A stretch of DNA of 6,517 nt from Candidatus Woesearchaeota archaeon (GCA_023255615.1 JAHFLI010000068.1:1-6517), one strand, 5' to 3'; shown: positions 1-6,399, counted from the stretch's first letter. Program-made: numbers and translations. The notes: generated by a model not told the origin, from the letters alone.

Positions 1-503
1 ATAAAAAGATATTCATTATGAGCGTTGGCGGATTACTCAATCAAAAAATAACGCACAATATCTTCTTTCCTTCCGGTGCCATTGCAGGATTAGATGCCAT
101 TAAAGCAATTTCCATGGGAACCATTGAATCAATTACCCTCACAACAACAAAACCAGGCGATGCACTCAAAAACGCTCCGTTTGTCCAAAAAAATAAGATC
201 AACCTCTCAACAAAAAAAACTATTTTTTCTGGGCGAGTAGACGAAGCAATCAGGGGATTTCCGACGAACATCAATGTTGCAGCAGCATTAGCCATTTCCT
301 CAGGCGTTCCAAACAAAATAACGGTCAACATTGTCGTCGATCCTTCGATCAACACTAATACGCATGAAATAGTCATCAAGAGCGATTCAGGAATATTAAC
401 GATACGGGCAGAGAACATACCGAGTGAAAAAAATCCTCGCACCTCACAACTTGCCGTATATTCTGCTTTGTCGACGATAAATAGTCTTCTGGAACATCAC
501 TAA
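1..503 (+). CDS. nadX: L-aspartate dehydrogenase, C-terminal part (start lies before the window)
   Basis: The family oxidises L-aspartate to iminoaspartate with NAD(P), feeding quinolinate and NAD synthesis in the cytoplasm. The reading frame is open to the window edge (codons from base 3 give KKIFI before the Met at 18), so the Met at 18 is internal. The stretch IMSVGGLL matches the family's usual 'MSVGAL' strand, which sits mid-protein. The visible part is the catalytic and dimerisation domain: PSGAIAGLDAI (residues 18-28 counted from the Met at 18), the LTTTKP strand, FPTNINVAAALA (81-92), and NTHEI (114-118), whose His is the conserved active-site residue. The end, IPSEKNPRTSQLAVYSAL, is also typical. 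The N-terminal Rossmann NAD-binding half is outside the window. It stops with TAA 52 nt before the topA start. The family call rests on these motifs read by eye. Confidence 0.88.
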   Translation, partial: KKIFIMSVGGLLNQKITHNIFFPSGAIAGLDAIKAISMGTIESITLTTTKPGDALKNAPFVQKNKINLSTKKTIFSGRVDEAIRGFPTNINVAAALAISSGVPNKITVNIVVDPSINTNTHEIVIKSDSGILTIRAENIPSEKNPRTSQLAVYSALSTINSLLEHH

Positions 504-524
504 TCCCTTCTCATCGTCGATAGC

Positions 525-533
525 TTTTTAAAA
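525..533 (+). promoter_or_regulatory. Box A (TATA) promoter element of topA
   Basis: TTTTTAAAA is centred at 529, 26 nt upstream of the ATG at 555. That is the usual archaeal distance from box A to the transcription start, so the mRNA probably begins at or next to the start codon. It lies in the short gap after nadX. No start-site data are available; this is inferred from sequence and spacing. Confidence 0.55.
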
Positions 534-554
534 GTGAGGAAAGTTCTCAAGAAA

Positions 555-2732
555 ATGGTTGAATTAATCATTACCGAAAAACCAAATGCCGCAAAACGAA
601 TCGCTGAATCACTTGCAGATGGCAAACTGATCAAAGAATCAAAAAACGGTGTCCCACTCTATAAAATCACTCACGGAAAAAAAGATATTATCGTTGCGTG
701 TGCAGTCGGTCATCTCTATGGATTAGCACAAAAGGAAGGAAAAAAATGGAGCTTTCCGATGTTCGATATTGAATGGAAGCCGACCTCTGAATCAAATAAA
801 AAATCAGATTTCTCAAAAAAATATCTTGCTGTCATTCAGCAGCAGGCAAAACATGCGGATGAATTCACGGTTGCAACTGATTTTGATATTGAGGGAGAAG
901 TCATTGGATTGAATATCGTGCGGTATGCATGCAAGAAAAAAGACGCAAGCAGAATGAAATTCTCGACCTTAACGAAAGAAGACATCGTTGAAGCATACGA
1001 ACATAAATCAAAAACTCTTGCCTGGGGTCAGGCACGTGCAGGAGAAACAAGACATATCTTGGATTGGTACAACGGCATTAATTATTCGCGTGCGTTGACG
1101 GCTGCGATAAAAAGTGCCGGAGCGTTCAAGATCATGTCTACGGGAAGAGTCCAAGGTCCGGCGTTGAAAATCATCGTTGACCGAGAGCGAGAAATCAACG
1201 CATTTACTGCAGTGCCGTTTTGGGAAATTTCACTCAATGGTCACATAAAAAAAGAAGAAATTGAAGCATGGCACAAAGAAGAGAAATTCTGGGAAAAAAA
1301 GAACGCAGAAGGAGTCATGGCGAAAGTCAAAGGACAAAAAAAAGGTACCCTTGTTGCAATCGATACCAACACGTTTGAAGTTCAACCACCGACACCATTC
1401 GATCTCACCACGTTGCAAGTGGAAGCCTATCGCACATTAAAAATTTCTCCAAAAGATACGTTATCCGTTGCTCAGGATCTCTATACCTCTGGTTTTATTT
1501 CCTATCCGAGAACTTCCTCTCAGCAATTATCGGAAAAAATCGGTTTTAAAAAAATATTCTCACTCCTCTCTTCTCAAAAAAGTTATGCAGATTTTTGCAA
1601 TCGATTGTTGAAAAAATCACCATTACAGCCACGGAATGGAAAGAAAACAGATCCTGCACATCCAGCAATATATCCGACGGGAATTAATCCAGGAGAGTTA
1701 GAAGGACGAGATGCAAAACTCTATGATCTTATTGTCAGAAGATTTTTGGCGACCTTCGCAGAAAAAGCAGTGCGAGAAACAACAACATTGACTATTGGTG
1801 TCAATAAAGAACCATTCATTGCGAAGGGAACGCGAACAGTCGAAAAGGGATGGCACGAGTTTTATGGTCACCATGTGATGCTGGAAGAAAAAGAAATGCC
1901 TAAGGTTCAACTCAATGATGTCGTTGAAATAAAGAAAATAGAGATGTTTGACAAAGAAACTCAACCTCCCAAGAGATATACAGAGGCATCCATTATTAAA
2001 GATCTTGAAAAAAGAAATCTTGGCACAAAAGCAACCCGCGCGGCAATTATCGATACCCTTTCTCAGCGCGGATATATTGATGGAAAATCAATTCAAGCAA
2101 CTGATCTTGGAATTCGCACCATTGAAACGCTGGAAAAACATGCACCGAGAATTATCGATGAAGGATTAACACGCCATTTTGAAGATGAAATGGAAGAAAT
2201 TCAAGAGAATAAAAAAGAATCTGAAGACGTTCTCAATGAAGCAAAAATTGCATTGACCGCTATTATTAGTGATATGAAAAAAGAAGAGAAAGAAATTGGT
2301 CAGGAATTATTGGCTGCCCATAAAGAAACGCGAACTGCTCTAACGACGCTTGGTTTGTGTCCGGTGTGCAAACAAAAAGATCTGCAAATTCGAAAAGGAA
2401 AATTTGGTTTTTTTGCGGCATGCTCAGGATATCCTGATTGTAAAACAACCTTTTCTCTTCCCTCGAATGCGTTGGTGAAGCCTGCAAAAGAAATGTGCGA
2501 GAAATGCAATTATCCAAAAGTCACGATTATCAAACGAGGAAAACGACCGCAAGACTATTGTTTAAACCAAAATTGTGAAACAAGAAAAAACAACGATGCA
2601 GAAAATCATGAACTGATTAACAAACCATGTCCAACCTGCAAAGAAGGAACTCTCGTGTTGCGTTCATCCTTTTACGGAAAGTTTATTGGTTGCTCGAGAT
2701 ATCCTCAGTGTAAGCACATTCAGAAGATATAA
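555..2732 (+). CDS. topA: DNA topoisomerase I (type IA, archaeal)
   Basis: This enzyme relaxes negatively supercoiled DNA by cutting one strand through a 5'-phosphotyrosine link. The 725-residue protein opens with a Toprim domain: ELIITEKP with Glu8, and TDFDIEGE with the metal-binding Asp109, Asp111 and Glu113. The topoisomerase core follows, with STGRVQGPAL (195-204), the active-site motif SGFISYPRT with Tyr317, and the later LGTKATRAAIIDTLSQRGYI (489-508). The C-terminus has three C4 zinc ribbons: Cys602/605/623/629, Cys648/651/669/674 and Cys692/695/713/719. Length and order suit an intact archaeal TopA. A GTG at 534 would add seven residues (MRKVLKK), but family members normally start just before the 'ELIITEKP' strand and box A sits 26 nt before 555, so I prefer 555. 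No reverse-gyrase helicase domain is present. Confidence 0.96.
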   Translation: MVELIITEKPNAAKRIAESLADGKLIKESKNGVPLYKITHGKKDIIVACAVGHLYGLAQKEGKKWSFPMFDIEWKPTSESNKKSDFSKKYLAVIQQQAKHADEFTVATDFDIEGEVIGLNIVRYACKKKDASRMKFSTLTKEDIVEAYEHKSKTLAWGQARAGETRHILDWYNGINYSRALTAAIKSAGAFKIMSTGRVQGPALKIIVDREREINAFTAVPFWEISLNGHIKKEEIEAWHKEEKFWEKKNAEGVMAKVKGQKKGTLVAIDTNTFEVQPPTPFDLTTLQVEAYRTLKISPKDTLSVAQDLYTSGFISYPRTSSQQLSEKIGFKKIFSLLSSQKSYADFCNRLLKKSPLQPRNGKKTDPAHPAIYPTGINPGELEGRDAKLYDLIVRRFLATFAEKAVRETTTLTIGVNKEPFIAKGTRTVEKGWHEFYGHHVMLEEKEMPKVQLNDVVEIKKIEMFDKETQPPKRYTEASIIKDLEKRNLGTKATRAAIIDTLSQRGYIDGKSIQATDLGIRTIETLEKHAPRIIDEGLTRHFEDEMEEIQENKKESEDVLNEAKIALTAIISDMKKEEKEIGQELLAAHKETRTALTTLGLCPVCKQKDLQIRKGKFGFFAACSGYPDCKTTFSLPSNALVKPAKEMCEKCNYPKVTIIKRGKRPQDYCLNQNCETRKNNDAENHELINKPCPTCKEGTLVLRSSFYGKFIGCSRYPQCKHIQKI

Positions 2733-2745
2733 TCTTTCACAACTC

Positions 2746-2753
2746 TTTTAAAT
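2746..2753 (+). promoter_or_regulatory. Box A (TATA) promoter element of the S16 protease unit
   Basis: TTTTAAAT is centred 25-26 nt upstream of the ATG at 2775, in the 42-nt gap after topA. The spacing predicts a leaderless transcript covering the protease and the overlapping DUF899-type gene. A GGGGG run just before the ATG (2769-2773) is too close to the start codon to act as a normal ribosome-binding site. Confidence 0.55.
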
Positions 2754-2774
2754 CGTTCTCCATTCACTGGGGGA

Positions 2775-4592
2775 ATGAAATATATTCTTATCGCTCTCTT
2801 CATTGTACTGTGCGCGACAACGACCATGGCGCAAAAACAGGGTCACCTGAGATTGCTCGCTGCCCATGACGTTGAGGGAGGAGGATATGCGGGCTCTACT
2901 GCTGATTTATATCTAGAGATTCAGCCGGGGAAAGGGCGCGTTTTTTTGGAAACATTTCCCTTAACGAGAATCGATACACAAATCGCAACACGAACTGCAC
3001 AAGAAATTGCGTGCAACGTTGTCGACTATGATTGTTCGCAGTATGATTTTATTTATACTATCAAATCGCAATCAAGCATCATCGGAGGTCCATCCGCGGG
3101 CGCAGCAACAGCACTCCTGACCATCTCGATGCTGACGGGGAAAGACTTGCGCGATGATATGGCAATTACCGGAACTATTAATTCTCACGGTCTTATCGGT
3201 CCTGTCTCCGGATTAAAACCAAAAATTGAAGCTGCTTCCGTATCAGGCATCACCACTGTTCTTGTTCCTCAACGATTTGTGAAAGATACGATCAATGCAA
3301 CAAATACCTCTGATTTGGTTGAATACGGAAAATCATTGGGTGTTACCGTCATTGAAGTCACGGATATTAATCAAGCAATGTATTACATGTCCGGCAGTTA
3401 TCTCGAAGCAGAAAATGCAACGATAGATATTGATACATCCTATCAGGAAACGATGCGTAAATTGTCTGATGACTTATGCAGCCGAAGCGAAAAATTGCTG
3501 AATGAAACTTCTCCATCATCCTCAAAAGATCTCATTGAGGTCAGCAATCAAGCAAAAAATCTTTCTTCTCTTGGACTTGGTGCGTATCAAAAAAATGATT
3601 ATTATTCATCCGCGTCGTTTTGTTTCGGTGCCAATGTAAAATATCTCTATCTCTACCTCCAACAAAAAAATTCCAATTCTGAAGAATACCATAAAATGGC
3701 AAATTATGTCATGACCAATATTCTCAAACTTGACGCAGAGACGGATCAGAAAGAGATCAAAACCATTACTGATCTTGAAAGCTATATGGCAGTCAAGGAA
3801 CGTCTCGAAGACGCAATACGCTATGTGAATATATCAACGAGCGCAAAAACTGATACTGATAAATTTTACGCATTAGCATATGCAAATGAACGGTTGTACT
3901 CCGCCTATTCCTGGTATTCTTTTTTTGACCATCGCGGAAAAGAATTTGTGATCAACAACGCGTTAATGAAAGATTCTTGCCAGAATGTATTGCTTGAAGT
4001 CGAGGAACGATTACAATACCTCAATCTTATTTTCCCTGATTATCCCTCTGATGTTTCAAAAGAACTCGATGAGGCGTATGTTGAGCTTGAGCGCGGAAGA
4101 TATCCGTTGTGCCTCTTTAAAGCATCAAAAGCAAAAGCAGAAGTCGACGTTCCCTTAAACTCAATGGGTGTTGGACTGGACAATCTCAAAGAATATGCAC
4201 AAAAGAAGTTGACTGTTGCAAAATCAAGCATTGCACACGAAGCGTCAAAAGGAGTCTTCCCTATTTTAGGATATTCCTATTACGAATATGCACGAACACT
4301 CTCCGTATCGGATCCGTACTCCTCTTTATTATACTCCGAATATGCCCTTGAATTAAGCAATCTCGATGTGTATTTTCATGAACGAGGAAAAGCTCCAGCA
4401 TTGATACAAACTGATGGAGATCAACAGAACGTTATTTCGTTCGTTATCATCTTCATCTCCGGTTTGGGAATTGGATATATTGTTGCACAATTGATTCGAT
4501 CTCGAAAAGAAAAAGAATTAATCATTCCAATCTCCAAAAAAAAGAATAAAAAGAGGGTAAACAATGAACAAGAAAACAAAAAAAATCGTTAA
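2775..4592 (+). CDS. Membrane-anchored S16 (Lon-like) serine protease without an ATPase domain
   Basis: This is an archaeal Lon-type protease domain in a secreted, anchored setting. Residues 1-19 look like a signal peptide (Lys2, a hydrophobic core, then TMA before Gln20). The S16 domain spans about 22-205. GGPSAGAA holds the nucleophile Ser107, and GPVSGLKPKIEAA holds Lys150, which lies 43 residues after the serine, as Lys722 does after Ser679 in E. coli Lon. TVLVPQRF and a final EVTDINQAM are also typical. Residues 210-550 are a mostly helical region rich in Tyr, Ser and Glu, with no family I can name. One membrane segment (553-574) and a very basic tail (RSRKEK to KKNKKR) follow, so the protease should face outward. 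No Walker motifs are present, so hydrolysis is presumably ATP-independent. It resembles the archaeal serine protease group COG1750 (from memory, not searched). Its end overlaps the next gene by 29 nt. Substrates are unknown. Confidence 0.87.
   Translation: MKYILIALFIVLCATTTMAQKQGHLRLLAAHDVEGGGYAGSTADLYLEIQPGKGRVFLETFPLTRIDTQIATRTAQEIACNVVDYDCSQYDFIYTIKSQSSIIGGPSAGAATALLTISMLTGKDLRDDMAITGTINSHGLIGPVSGLKPKIEAASVSGITTVLVPQRFVKDTINATNTSDLVEYGKSLGVTVIEVTDINQAMYYMSGSYLEAENATIDIDTSYQETMRKLSDDLCSRSEKLLNETSPSSSKDLIEVSNQAKNLSSLGLGAYQKNDYYSSASFCFGANVKYLYLYLQQKNSNSEEYHKMANYVMTNILKLDAETDQKEIKTITDLESYMAVKERLEDAIRYVNISTSAKTDTDKFYALAYANERLYSAYSWYSFFDHRGKEFVINNALMKDSCQNVLLEVEERLQYLNLIFPDYPSDVSKELDEAYVELERGRYPLCLFKASKAKAEVDVPLNSMGVGLDNLKEYAQKKLTVAKSSIAHEASKGVFPILGYSYYEYARTLSVSDPYSSLLYSEYALELSNLDVYFHERGKAPALIQTDGDQQNVISFVIIFISGLGIGYIVAQLIRSRKEKELIIPISKKKNKKRVNNEQENKKNR
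4553..4558 (+). promoter_or_regulatory. Ribosome-binding site of the DUF899-type gene
   Basis: GAGGGT lies five bases before the ATG at 4564, inside the coding sequence of the protease gene. It partly matches the archaeal anti-Shine-Dalgarno complement (GGAGGTG). It supports the 4564 start and translation from a shared mRNA, unlike the leaderless-looking first genes. Confidence 0.55.
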
Positions 4593-5058
4593 GGATTATT
4601 TCTTAAAGGATAGCACCAATAAAGAGGTCACATTATCTCGTCTATTCAATAATAAAGAAGAATTAATTCTTATTCATAACATGGGCACACATTGTCGATA
4701 TTGCACCATGTGGGCAGATGGTTTTAATGGTGTATTGCCTCATCTTGAAAATCGTGCGGCTTTTGTTGTTGTTTCCCCTGATGATCCTGCAACACAAAAA
4801 AAATTCGCACAAAGAAGAAAATGGAAATTTACCATGCTGTCATCAAAAGGAACATCGTTTTCAAAGGACATGGGTTTTGAAACAAAGGAAGGCAAACCAA
4901 TTCCCGGAGTTTCTGTTTTTACAAAAAACAAAGAAGGAAAAATTCTTCGAGTCGCAAAAGAAACGTTTGGTCCAGGAGACCATTATTGCATCGTGTGGCA
5001 TTTTTTTGATTTATTGCCAAAAGGCGCGAATGAATGGGAGCCCCAATATTTCTACTAA
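4564..5058 (+). CDS. DUF899-type thioredoxin-fold protein
   Basis: A 164-residue soluble protein with the signature of the DUF899 branch of thioredoxin-like proteins. NMGTHCRYCTMWADGFNG (39-56) holds a CXXC pair, Cys44 and Cys47, at the position of the thioredoxin active site. Also typical are VVVSPDDPATQKKFAQRRKW (68-87), the strand-helix segment after peroxiredoxin-like 'VVS'; PGVSVFTKNKEGKILR (114-129); and the end segment FGPGDHYCIVWHFFDLLPKG (135-154), with a further Cys142. The biochemical role of this family is not firmly established; a thiol-redox role is inferred from the fold and CXXC. No signal peptide is visible, so it should be cytoplasmic, on the opposite side of the membrane from the protease domain encoded before it. 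The start at 4564 overlaps the protease gene and has a GAGGGT site, which suggests one operon. Confidence 0.82.
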   Translation: MNKKTKKIVKDYFLKDSTNKEVTLSRLFNNKEELILIHNMGTHCRYCTMWADGFNGVLPHLENRAAFVVVSPDDPATQKKFAQRRKWKFTMLSSKGTSFSKDMGFETKEGKPIPGVSVFTKNKEGKILRVAKETFGPGDHYCIVWHFFDLLPKGANEWEPQYFY

Positions 5059-5064
5059 CGAGAA

Positions 5065-5084
5065 CTTTTTATGTACATATATAG
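5065..5084 (+). promoter_or_regulatory. AT-rich stretch: possible terminator T-run and/or box A for the intergenic RNA
   Basis: CTTTTTATG begins at 5065 and is followed by ACATATATAGG. The T-run seven bases after the DUF899-type stop could end the upstream transcript, as archaeal termination uses oligo-T. The same bases could form a box A centred near 5069 or 5080, giving a start near 5095-5106, where hairpin-forming sequence begins. The sequence cannot separate the two readings. Confidence 0.3.
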
Positions 5085-5097
5085 GATCATTTTCATT

Positions 5098-5235
5098 CAG
5101 AACAGATTTCACTCTGCTAGTGGTGTAAAACCCGAGCAGGGCTTGCGCCCCACTGGGAAAAAAGAGGTGATAGATTTCCACCATTCCTAGTATTCACTTG
5201 GGAATGGATCAATTCTACCTTCACTTGTGAGTAGA
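5098..5235 (+). ncRNA. Candidate structured small RNA in a GC-rich island
   Basis: This lies in a gap without a recognisable gene. The 27 bases 5131-5157 contain 21 G or C, in strong contrast to the AT-rich flanks. Possible pairings: CTGCT/AGCAG (5114-5118/5135-5139) enclosing GGT/ACC; a hairpin GGC-TTGC-GCC (5140-5149); an alternative CTAGTGG/CCACTGG (5117-5123/5150-5156); and a longer arm AGG, TAGA and CCATTCC (5165-5187) pairing with GGAATGG, TCTA and CCT (5201-5220) across an internal loop. I compared it with what I know of tRNA, 5S rRNA, SRP RNA, RNase P RNA and box C/D or H/ACA guides and found no convincing match. The strand is assumed from the neighbours and the upstream AT box. The ends are approximate. 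It may instead be an untranslated leader or just a non-coding spacer. Confidence 0.28.
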
Positions 5236-5264
5236 CATGCCAAATATAAATGCATTTCTGTAAA

Positions 5265-5309
5265 GGAACACAACAAAGAGAACATATTGTTCCGACGATC
5301 TATGTCGTC
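5265..5309 (+). repeat. Adjacent inverted repeats (two short hairpins)
   Basis: GAACA-TAT-TGTTC (5280-5292) is followed within two bases by GACGA-TCTATG-TCGTC (5294-5309). GGAACA at 5265-5270 can also pair with TGTTCC (5288-5293), so the first hairpin has two competing 5' arms. There is no T-run after the second stem, so these are not typical terminators. They could be part of an RNA, protein-binding sites, or chance. Confidence 0.4.
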
Positions 5310-5342
5310 TTCAAAATGTGACTAAGGAAGTGTTTTAAACAT

Positions 5343-5450
5343 ATGGACGACCAACGAAGAATCATTTCGTCTCTTATCAGACACTTTAATCAATCATCAT
5401 TAATCATCAATTCGACCGGTAAAAAGATTATGGGTAAAGTGGGAAAATAA
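5343..5450 (+). CDS. Doubtful small ORF (35 codons)
   Basis: An ATG-to-TAA frame of 35 residues, starting MDDQRRIISSL and ending KKIMGKVGK. The stop lies directly against an ATG at 5451. It is hydrophilic and basic at the end, with no membrane segment or motif that I recognise. The nearest purine-rich sequence (AAGGAAG, 5324-5330) is too far for a good ribosome-binding site. The TTTTAAA at 5333-5339 is too close to the ATG to serve as its own box A. Supporting it are the ATG and a stop exactly adjacent to another ATG; its short length and poor signals count against it. It may be chance. Confidence 0.2.
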   Translation: MDDQRRIISSLIRHFNQSSLIINSTGKKIMGKVGK

Positions 5451-5460
5451 ATGCCAAAAC

Positions 5461-5468
5461 TTTTAAAA
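5461..5468 (+). promoter_or_regulatory. Box A (TATA) promoter element of the 119-aa gene
   Basis: TTTTAAAA, preceded by purine-rich CCAAAAC, is centred 25-26 nt upstream of the ATG at 5490. The match in sequence and spacing to the elements before topA and the protease gene favours 5490 over 5451 as the start, with a leaderless message. Confidence 0.5.
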
Positions 5469-5489
5469 TCGAAACAAATACTCAAAAAA

Positions 5490-5849
5490 ATGAGTTTTGA
5501 ATTTAATCTGAGCGGAGGAGCACAGCGACAATGGGATGTCACTCAAGTTTTAACTATCTTGGACTCACATCCTCATGGAAATGATCTCGACGGAATTGCG
5601 TCACGATTGGGGGATATTGGAAAACAAGAACGACGATTACTCACGTTAATGGCTCTTGCGAATGACACGACATTTCTTCATTTTTTTAGTGAAAAATATG
5701 GCGGCCTCGCCAGATCTGCAGAAGAGTTTTTGGATGGTGTGTTTGTATATATATCCGAGAAGCAGCGTATTATGAGAGTCAAGACAGACCTAAGGGTTCA
5801 CGCGACAACAATTGGTTTGCTGCTCAGCAGGCTATTGCAGGCTATTTAA
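5490..5849 (+). CDS. Unrecognised 119-aa protein, mostly helical
   Basis: I do not recognise the family. The 119-residue protein starts MSFEFNLSGGAQRQW and appears mostly alpha-helical. Residues 15-55 (WDVTQVLTILDSHPHGNDLDGIASRL, then GKQERRLLTLMAL) have the helix-turn-helix-like rhythm of a winged-helix fold, but no clear DNA-binding signature follows. Residues 61-90 are aromatic-rich (FLHFFSEKYGG and FLDGVFVYISE), and the end is an amphipathic helix (ATTIGLLLSRLLQAI). No signal peptide, cysteines or catalytic motif are visible. An ATG at 5451 in the same frame would add 13 basic residues (MPKLLKSKQILKK); the box A at 5461-5468 lies within that extension and fits a leaderless start at 5490. 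It stands alone after the non-coding stretch and is 58 nt before the PC4-like gene. Confidence 0.6.
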   Translation: MSFEFNLSGGAQRQWDVTQVLTILDSHPHGNDLDGIASRLGDIGKQERRLLTLMALANDTTFLHFFSEKYGGLARSAEEFLDGVFVYISEKQRIMRVKTDLRVHATTIGLLLSRLLQAI

Positions 5850-5880
5850 GGAAAAAATTCATCTTTGCATATCAACCCCA

Positions 5881-5889
5881 ATAAATTAT
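5881..5889 (+). promoter_or_regulatory. Possible box A of the PC4-like gene
   Basis: ATAAATTAT lies about 23-25 nt (centre) upstream of the ATG at 5908, in the 58-nt gap after the 119-aa gene. It is a weaker match than the TTTTAAA elements elsewhere in the window, but is in the same relative place. Confidence 0.35.
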
Positions 5890-5907
5890 TTTTTGAGAAT
5901 CACATTC

Positions 5908-6141
5908 ATGGCATTCAACCGCGATCTTGACAAAGAAATCTGGTCAGAAACAAAAGAATTTGAAACCACCAGAATTAAAGTTGGTGTGTTTCAATACGGC
6001 GAAGGAGAAAAGAAACTTCAAATATCCCGAGAAAACAGAAATGCAAATGGCGAATGGACATTCTCAAAGTTAGGAAGGTTGTTCAAAGACGAAGTTGAAG
6101 CAATTCTGCCATTAATGGAAAAAGCAAAGGAAAAATTGTGA
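5908..6141 (+). CDS. PC4-like (transcriptional coactivator p15 type) nucleic-acid-binding protein
   Basis: A 77-residue basic/acidic protein. The core KVGVFQYGEGEKKLQISRENRNANGEWTFSKLGRLFKDEVEAILPLMEKA (residues 24-73) shows the PC4 pattern: beta strands, the KLQISR strand, a turn before GEW, a lysine/arginine-rich strand (TFSKLGR), then a C-terminal helix (DEVEAILPLMEKA). PC4-fold proteins bind single-stranded DNA as dimers; that function is inferred from the pattern only. The open frame extends upstream to 5812, but the ATG at 5908 begins the protein-like part, has an AT-rich box at the usual distance, and avoids overlap with the preceding gene. Its TGA overlaps the GTG of the SemiSWEET gene (GTGA, 6138-6141), so translation of the two is likely coupled. 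Confidence 0.62.
   Translation: MAFNRDLDKEIWSETKEFETTRIKVGVFQYGEGEKKLQISRENRNANGEWTFSKLGRLFKDEVEAILPLMEKAKEKL
6127..6131 (+). promoter_or_regulatory. Weak ribosome-binding site before the SemiSWEET gene
   Basis: AAGGA lies six bases before the GTG at 6138, inside the end of the PC4-like gene. With the 4-nt overlap of stop and start, it supports GTG as the initiator. The match is short. Confidence 0.35.
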
Positions 6142-6390
6142 TCATTGGCGTTGTTAGATATGCGGGAATGGTTATTGTCGCTTTATCATTTATACCCCAG
6201 GTCATCAAAGCCCGGAAAACTAAATCAACAAAGGATATTTCTCTGTTATGGAATTCGATTTACGTCTTTGGTTTGATGTTGTGGTTGATCTACGGCATAG
6301 GAATCAAGAGCACACCCCTTGGTAATATCAGGAATCGTAGAAACTGATTTAGTGTCATTATTATTGGTTCTCAAAGTGAAGTATGGATAA
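6138..6390 (+). CDS. SemiSWEET-type (MtN3/PQ-loop) transporter, interrupted by a +1 frameshift
   Basis: SemiSWEETs are small three-helix membrane proteins that dimerise to move sugars or similar solutes. The first frame (GTG 6138 to TGA 6347) gives IIGVVRYAGMVIVALSFIPQVIKARKTKSTKDISL, with the PQ motif (residues 20-21) and the KTKSTKDIS loop, then helix 2 (WNSIYVFGLMLWLIYGIGI), and then degrades to NIRNRRN. Removing one base from CCCC (6315-6318) continues STPLVISGIVETDLVSLLLVLKVKYG to TAA at 6388-6390. This is a good third helix with the usual KVKYG-like basic end and a total of 83 residues, the family length. The break may be a real mutation or a base-calling or assembly error in the C run. 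The start is GTG and overlaps the preceding gene by 4 nt. The substrate cannot be read from sequence. Confidence 0.83.
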
Positions 6391-6399
6391 TCGAAACCC

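Noticed and set aside
41..442. Minus-strand open frame opposite nadX
   Set aside because: It lies antisense to a well-supported gene, has low-complexity hydrophobic content and no family pattern.
18..503. A complete 161-aa gene starting at ATG 18
   Set aside because: The frame is open to the window edge, and MSVGG matches a mid-protein strand of aspartate dehydrogenase, so the ATG is internal.
534..554. GTG at 534 as the start of topA
   Set aside because: It adds seven residues not expected in the family, and the box A at 525-533 directly abuts it, leaving no room for a transcription start before it.
4718..5128. Alternative frame over the DUF899-type gene
   Set aside because: It is a shadow frame of a recognised gene; its translation has no domain pattern.
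5098..5235. tRNA, SRP RNA, RNase P RNA or box C/D or H/ACA guide RNA
   Set aside because: No cloverleaf or T-loop, no GNAR SRP loop with flanking motif, no RNase P core boxes, no CTGA D box, and no ACA box at the foot of the main stem.
5265..5309. CRISPR array
   Set aside because: There are only short inverted repeats, with no regularly spaced direct repeats, spacers or cas genes.
5812..5907. Upstream extension of the PC4-like protein
   Set aside because: It overlaps the end of the preceding gene, its translation is not protein-like for this family, and ATG 5908 has suitable upstream signals.
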